DNA from: Parascedosporium putredinis
Taxonomy: Eukaryota; Ascomycota; Sordariomycetes; Microascales; Microascaceae
Length of the DNA stretch: 64,000 nucleotides
Direction of reading: 5' to 3'
Assembly (NCBI GenBank): GCA_949357655.1
Contig: CASHTG010000017.1
Coordinates: 2,232,001-2,296,000, forward strand
The notes beneath the pieces were generated by a model, which saw only the letters and a program-made list of their open reading frames with translations, made no database searches and was not told the DNA's origin. Position numbers and translations under genes: made by a program. Below are positions 58,745-64,000 of the stretch, piece after piece. Each line of letters begins with the position of its first letter. Position 1 is the stretch's first letter.

Positions 58745-61100
58745 ATGCCTCTCCGGATAACAACTTGGAATGGTGGGAATTTCCCTCTTTATAAATCAAA
58801 AATATCGGTGCAGTCACATGAAACTAACAATATCCGGCCGTGTAGTAAACGGTATAAGGTTAGTAACGGAGTTCGCAAGAGACGAATATGGAACGAGAAG
58901 ATAGAGCTCTCTGACAACTAGATTTCTTGCAGAAATCCGTTTTCTTACCAGCCGTGGAATCAGACGCGTTCGTTTGAGGTGAGTTTTGCACTCTAACCCC
59001 CATTTTGCTTTTGTGGGTCATATCTACCGTTTCGCCAACTCTGACATCTGATAATGGAAGGCCATGTTCGATATATTGGAGGCCGATATTGTAGTGATAC
59101 AAGAGACTAAAATTCAACGGAAAGATTTAAGGGATGACATGGTCCTCGTTCCAGGCTGGGATGTGCACTTTAGTCTACCGAAGCACAAGAAGGGTACGTC
59201 TTCTGAATACTCATCCTCGTCGAACTTGCCTGGCTACGTGTTTTCTTTTTTCGGTTGTTTTTGTTTGTTTTGTTGCCTAACTCACCACCTATCTTCTAGG
59301 TTACTCTGGGGTCGCAATCTATACTCGTACCTCAAAATGCTGTCCGATCCGTGCTGAAGAGGGGATCACAGGTGTCTTGACCCGTCCTAATTCCCAGACC
59401 AGTTTTAGAGATCTCCCCGTCTCTGAGCAGATTGGAGGGTACCCGAAACCCGGCCAGCTATCCAATGTTGTCGACGAGGTTACGCTGGATTCGGAAGGGA
59501 GATGCGTGATGCTTGAGTTCCCTGCCTTCATTCTTATCGGGGTTTATTGCCCCGCAAACCGGGATGAGACGCGGGATGAGTTTCGCGTGAGCTTCCTCGA
59601 AGCGCTTGACGTGCGGGTGCGTAACCTTGTTACTGAAGGGAAACAAGTGATACTCACCGGCGATATGAATGTCGTCTGCTCGGAGAAAGATACATCGAAT
59701 CTTGCGGAAAGATTGAGGAAGGAGGGACTCACGGTCGAGGACTTCTTCTCTGCGCCTTCGCGCAGATTGTTCAATCACCTTCTTTATGAAGGTCGCGTGT
59801 TCGGCCCCCGTGATAGCGATAAGGATCCTATTCTTTGGGATCTATGTCGAATTTTCCATCAGGACCGAGAAGGCATGTTCACGTGCTGGGACACAAAAAG
59901 AACACGCGCCCCGCAAATGTGGGAAGCCGAATCGATTACGTCTTTTGTAGCAATGGCATTAAAGACTGGTTCATCGACGCTAATATCCAGGAAGGCTTGA
60001 TGGGCTCAGACCACTGCCCTGTATTCGCCGTGTCTTTGGAGAACGTGATACACAATGGAGCGCATGCGCATCTCCTCGACCTGATGAACCCAAAGGGTAT
60101 GTTTCATCATGGCAAGAGACTGAGAGAGTGGTCAAACAAAGATCTCTTGCCATCGTCAGCTCGGCTGATTCCAGAATTTGATAAGCGTCGCAGTATCAAG
60201 GATATGTTCATGAAGAAGGCGCCACCTGCGAAGAGCGGGTCAACGACCGACTCAACGCTCAAGGCCGGTCAAATTTCGTCTTCAATAGCAAGCGATGATG
60301 GCCGCGATGCCACCTACTCCAGTTCGACTACCGCACCCCCGACACCACAGAACCTACCCGAAACTGGAGAACCCCTCCGGAATAACCATGCCTTTTCCGG
60401 ACCAATGCCTATCGATCCACCGATAAAGAGGCCCGCCGAGGCATCCCCAACTAAACCTTCTACACGGGCAAATAAGAGACTGAGACCGGCCCAGACCCAG
60501 ATGCCTATGCTAACCAAGACGGCCTCGGGACAAAGCACCCTCAAGGCCTTCTTTCAGCCCAAGTCGATTTCGAATAGCCCAAAGCCGGCGCCGATGCCGA
60601 GCACGACTGTAGCCAATGTTGAGACAGCGCCTGAGGATGCTTCAGCCCCGATACTCACTACCGCTGCGCGGTTGCAGGGTTCCGCAACGCCCATTCTAGT
60701 AGTAGACGAAGAACTCTCCGAGGATAAAACAGAGGAATCTGACCGCGTGTTTGACCCGATAGAAAACAAAGAGTCGTGGTCGAAGTTGTTGGGGAAGAGG
60801 GTGCTGCCGCGGTGTGAACATGGAGAAACTTGCATCAGTCTGGTGGCGAAGAAAGCCGGAGTAAACTACGGTAAGAGGCCACCCGCGTTGCATACTCCCA
60901 ACAGGGGAACCAACATGTTCATCCCATTTACCCAAACGCGAAAACATTGGCTAACATGCACCTCTTCCTCCCTTTTCAAAGGTCGGTCGTTTTTCATATG
61001 TCCCAGGCCACTCGGGCCATCGGGCGAGAAAGAGAAGGGAACGCAGTGGAGATGTGGAACGTTTATATGGAGTAGTGACTGGAAGGAGTCGCGGGCGTAG
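58745..61100 (+). CDS. APN2: DNA-(apurinic or apyrimidinic site) lyase 2 (one frame break)
   Basis: Apn2 is a nuclear AP endonuclease/3'-phosphodiesterase of the exonuclease III family acting in base-excision repair. Six exons (58745-58772, 58846-58858, 58933-58978, 59061-59193, 59300-60870, 60982-61100) give about 636 aa. Catalytic motifs appear in order: TTWNVNGIR, ADIVVIQETKIQ, GVYCPANRDE, LTGDMNVV, GSRIDYVFC and GSDHCPVFA. A PCNA-binding motif (QSTLKAFF) lies in the disordered linker, and a GRF zinc finger closes the protein (CEHGETC then GRSFFICPRPLGPSGE and FIWSSDW). The last intron, 111 nt, is a multiple of three and splits the zinc finger. The frame breaks in an A run at 59895-59899; one added A joins CWDTK to KNTRPANVGSRIDY. 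APN2 is the classic flank of Sordariomycete mating-type loci, consistent with MAT1-1-1 1.46 kb downstream. Confidence 0.94.
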
Positions 61101-62561
61101 ACAGCAATAGCAGTGGCCTGCGCCATAATGGGTGGTACGGGTTGGACGAGCCGTAGCCTGCGTGTTATTTGAACTCTGTCCATCAACTTTGATTTAGCGC
61201 TCTGAGCCTTGTGATTCCGGCTAAACGACGTGAGGTTAAACATATCATTCCATACCTCGCGTATTGAACGCTCGGTTCATCGTCTTCTCTAGAAAACATC
61301 AGACTATAGTCGCAATTTCGCGCGGGTACGACTATAGGTCTCGCTACCTTTGCCTACCCATCTCTTCTATTTTGTGGTGAGATCGTTAGGTGAATAAAAA
61401 GAAAAGTGAGTACAAGGTATCATATTCCGTCTACGATCAATATCACGATGCTCAAAATTCGGTTTCTTCCTCGCGTACACCGAGTTACCTGCAAAATTTC
61501 AACTCGACAGGCAACATCAATATTGTCTAAGGTTTAGGGTGAGAAGGCTGAGGTGGTTTACGACGAGTGACTAAGCACTTATCATCATTCGTTTTTCTCT
61601 TTTTCGAAAGTGCTAGTCTTGGGGCAGGACATCGTGAAGTATGGTGGTCTTCATGGTCCAGTTCCCTGTAAGGTGCGATGATTGGTTGAGAAAGCCGCAT
61701 TCGAGGTCGGGGAGTGGGAGTATTCATGCATCTTAAGCCCTGTTCCAGTCTTGAGGGGGGCCAGCCAGTGTCCTGTATTCATATGGCGTTTTTCTATACC
61801 GGAGAAAATATGTCTGAATAGTGTTTTATAGCTGGTTCGGACCTTCCTCATTTTGGATCTCGAAGCTGGATAGGCACCCTCGCAACCTCGCCCCGGGGAC
61901 GTCTTTTCTGCTGGTCCCTCGTCTGAGTGGGCTACACCTGCCACTCGATCACCCATTATGAAAAGCTGAAAATAAATACTTTTATCTGGCCGTCCCCCTC
62001 CTTCAACTCTCTACTCACATCTCAACCACTTCTTACCTTCCACTTCTCGAATACTCACCACTTTGTCCAAGCCTGCTTCAATTCGGTTCTTGATGGATTC
62101 GGGTTGAAGGCCAAACCTACAGATAGCTCTTCGTCATCGTCTTTAGCTACGACCTAGGGTCTGGACATTCAACCTCTTTTTCCTCGCCTCAACTCGACCC
62201 CCCTCCCCCATCCCAGCAGAGTTCCTGCAGATGATAACGGCATATGATAGCCTGGTGCACATTATCCCATTGCCCACATATACGTGCACCTACCTAGCTA
62301 CCTACCTACACACACCCCGTCTAATCCCTGCATTTTTCCCTTCTCGCGCCACCCCTTCCCCCAATCCACCCTTACCCTTCCTTGCCCTTTCATTGAGTAC
62401 CGCTTTTCTTTTCCCTCCTCATAGCGGCCACCCTTCCCCACTGGTACGGAAAGGTTCCTATTACTTCCCCAGTCGACAATAATCACACACACACGTATTA
62501 GATATACGTACATACGCACATTACACAACCTCATACAAAAAGAATCGCTAATATCCATGCC
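61101..62561. other. 1.5 kb gap between APN2 and MAT1-1-1
   Basis: No HMG-box (MAT1-1-3) or MAT1-1-2-type protein is visible in any frame. The last 400 bases are strongly C/T-rich on the plus strand, like a fungal promoter or 5' leader, and end in an A-rich stretch just before the start codon. Confidence 0.65.
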
Positions 62562-62616
62562 ATGGCGGACCAAGCCGCCGCGCGCAACCGCCTCGTCGCC
62601 TTCATCCGCGGCCTGA
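62557..62616 (+). other. Short upstream reading frame overlapping the MAT1-1-1 start
   Basis: An ATG at 62557 lies 5 nt before the MAT1-1-1 ATG, in another frame. It opens 19 codons ending at a TGA at 62614-62616 inside the coding region. If the leader includes it, scanning ribosomes could start there first. The second ATG has the better context (GCCATGG). Confidence 0.5.
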
Positions 62617-64000
62617 GCCCCGAGCAGGTTCTCGAACTCCTCCCCGACTCGACGGTCACACGCCTATCCGAAATTCTCACCGAGCACTCTGCTGGACAGA
62701 ACGCCTCAATCGTCTCTAGAGACGCTAGCCGGTTCGTTAGCGGTACTGCAGCGGCGGCCGCCGTCGCTGTTGCCACGCCGCCTATGGTAGCGGCCCAGCA
62801 GGCAAGCCAAGATGCATCTAGCGTTGCGTCTGATGACACGGACGTCAAAGTCGTCAAGGCAAAGCGTCCTTTGAATGCCTTCATTGCCTTTCGCAGTAAG
62901 TGACCCAAGTCTTTGCCCCCAGCACTCCAACGAGGAAAGAAAAGGAGCCGACCTTGCTAACGAACCCGTCACTTGCCGCTACGATGGTGTATAAAGGCTA
63001 CTATAAAACCATTTTCCTCAAATCACCACAGAAAGAGGTTTCGTCGTACATCACAGGTCTATGGACTGGCGAGCATTTTCGCAACAAGTGGGCTCTAATC
63101 GCAAAAGTCTACTCCTTTGTCCGCGATGAGCTTGACCAGACAGATATCAGCCTCAAAGAGTTCCTCGAGATTGCCTGCCCCATTATGCTCGTTGTGCCTC
63201 CCGCCAACTACCTTGACGCCCTTGGGTGGGTTCGGGGTCACGATGCCAGCGGTGCTTCCTTCATTGTTCAAGACAAAACTGTCGCGCAAAATCTCATCAC
63301 CGCCATCGAATCGCAAGACAGCCCAGACACAGAGCTGGAGCTTTTGCTTCGTTGCCTCGCCTCAGGATACATGACTGATCACGCGGACTATCTCGCTGCT
63401 AAACTCTCCGCCAAATCAGATGCCATTATGACGCCGACGCTGGTAGCTAGCAATACTGCCGGACCTCGAGAGAGCAGTGCGACCGCGCGAAACGCCACCG
63501 CGGCTGCCACGGAGGCTTTCCAGGCATCATACTTCCAACCCATGGTATCGAGCGGCATCGGTGGAAACTCGAACTTTGGCATTTTGCAGGCCGAGCAGCT
63601 CATGGCCCACGTCGCCGGCACGGATCTCCAGATGCAGGATATGGGATTTACGGGCTAGCAGCCTGCCCAAGTAACGCAACCTGCGGACATGAACACAATG
63701 ACAAATTTTGGCCCAACGCTAGAGATCCCCAACGATCTCGGTATCCTCTTAGGCTCCAACAAGGCACTCTTCCCGCCCCAAGCACAGAAATGCGTGCCGA
63801 TGGGGCTCGCTGGGCAAGCTCCTAACAGCACCGACCCACCGGCCAACTACCAACTCCAGGTACAGTTTGCCAGTGATGCCCAGCCACTCGGATACTCATG
63901 TCAAGCTTCACTCAACGGAAGCGAAGAGGGGTTTATGGACCTCACAGCAGCTGACATGGAAGCCGTCAGCGCCTGGGCTACAGCCCCATGCCCAAACTGG
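62562..64000 (+). CDS. MAT1-1-1: Mating-type protein MAT1-1-1, alpha-box transcription factor (in-frame TAG; runs off the window)
   Basis: MAT1-1-1 is the alpha-domain regulator that sets MAT1-1 mating identity and activates mating-type-specific genes. Exon 1 (62562-62895) ends AFR plus one base; a 101-nt intron (62896-62996; GTAAGT donor, TTGCTAACG branch) is removed. Exon 2 then reads SYYKTIFLKSPQKE, KWALIAKVYSFVRDELDQ and SLKEFLEIACPIM, giving the alpha box KAKRPLNAFIAFRSYY with the intron at its usual place inside the domain. Residues 1-90 are a family-type leader. An in-frame TAG (63656-63658) ends the protein at 331 aa, yet the same frame continues for 114 sense codons to the window edge with protein-like sequence (MNTMTNFGPTLEIPNDLG, GFMDLTAADMEAVSAW). 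The TAG may be natural, a nonsense change of CAG, or part of a missed intron; no good splice pair around it was found. Confidence 0.9.

Noticed and set aside
59895..59899. Programmed ribosomal frameshift in APN2 at the A run
   Set aside because: The A run resembles a slippery site, but single-base breaks at other kinds of runs throughout the window make assembly error the simpler explanation.

Overview
This 64 kb window is nuclear DNA of a filamentous ascomycete (Pezizomycotina), most likely a Sordariomycete and probably Hypocreales. The evidence is short GT-AG introns with CTAAC/CTGAC-type branch sites, long intergenic gaps, and the gene content near the right end. That end carries COX13, then APN2 (DNA-(apurinic) lyase), then an alpha-box gene, MAT1-1-1, which marks one edge of a MAT1-1 mating-type locus. 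The order assignment rests on the alpha-box sequence and the flanking genes and is an inference.

Layout, left to right. 1-172: tail of an unidentified plus-strand gene. 2.0-4.4 kb (minus): SEC2-type Rab exchange factor. 8.9-19.5 kb (minus): one very large, or two adjacent, disordered Pro/Gln/Ser-rich proteins. 21.0-21.6 kb (minus): MED31. 23.8-25.0 kb (plus): calcineurin-like metallophosphoesterase. 25.8-26.5 kb (minus): CFEM-like GPI-anchored cell-surface protein. 31.7-32.8 kb (minus): disordered hypothetical protein. 37.3-39.1 kb (minus): siderophore-iron transporter with an inverted pair of iron-repressor-type GATA sites about 1.1 kb upstream. 48.2-48.9 kb (plus): PDCD5 family. 49.1-50.1 kb (minus): COQ4, sharing a divergent promoter with COX13 (50.5-51.3 kb, plus). 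52.4-53.1 kb (minus): acidic-tailed Cys-rich protein. 58.7-61.1 kb (plus): APN2. 62.6 kb to the end (plus): MAT1-1-1. The rest is gene-poor: roughly 5 kb gaps at 4.4-8.9, 26.5-31.7 and 32.8-37.3 kb, 9 kb at 39.1-48.2 kb and 5.7 kb at 53.1-58.7 kb.

Two points shape every reading here. First, almost every conserved protein is broken by single-base losses, at least 24 sites in 10 genes. Nearly all lie in short mononucleotide runs, and in each gene whose ends are fixed, adding back one base per site restores a whole number of codons. Housekeeping genes (COQ4, COX13, APN2) are affected too, so uncorrected homopolymer errors in the assembly are the best explanation, not gene decay. Second, MAT1-1-1 has an in-frame TAG that is not an indel: the same frame stays open and protein-like for 114 more codons to the window edge.

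No rRNA, tRNA, CRISPR array, intact transposon or secondary-metabolite cluster was recognised. The most interesting regulatory and structural signals are the paired ATCTGATAA palindrome upstream of the siderophore transporter, a perfect 23-bp hairpin at 43.7 kb, an 8-nt microexon in COX13, and the APN2/MAT1-1-1 junction with no MAT1-1-2 or MAT1-1-3 visible between them.
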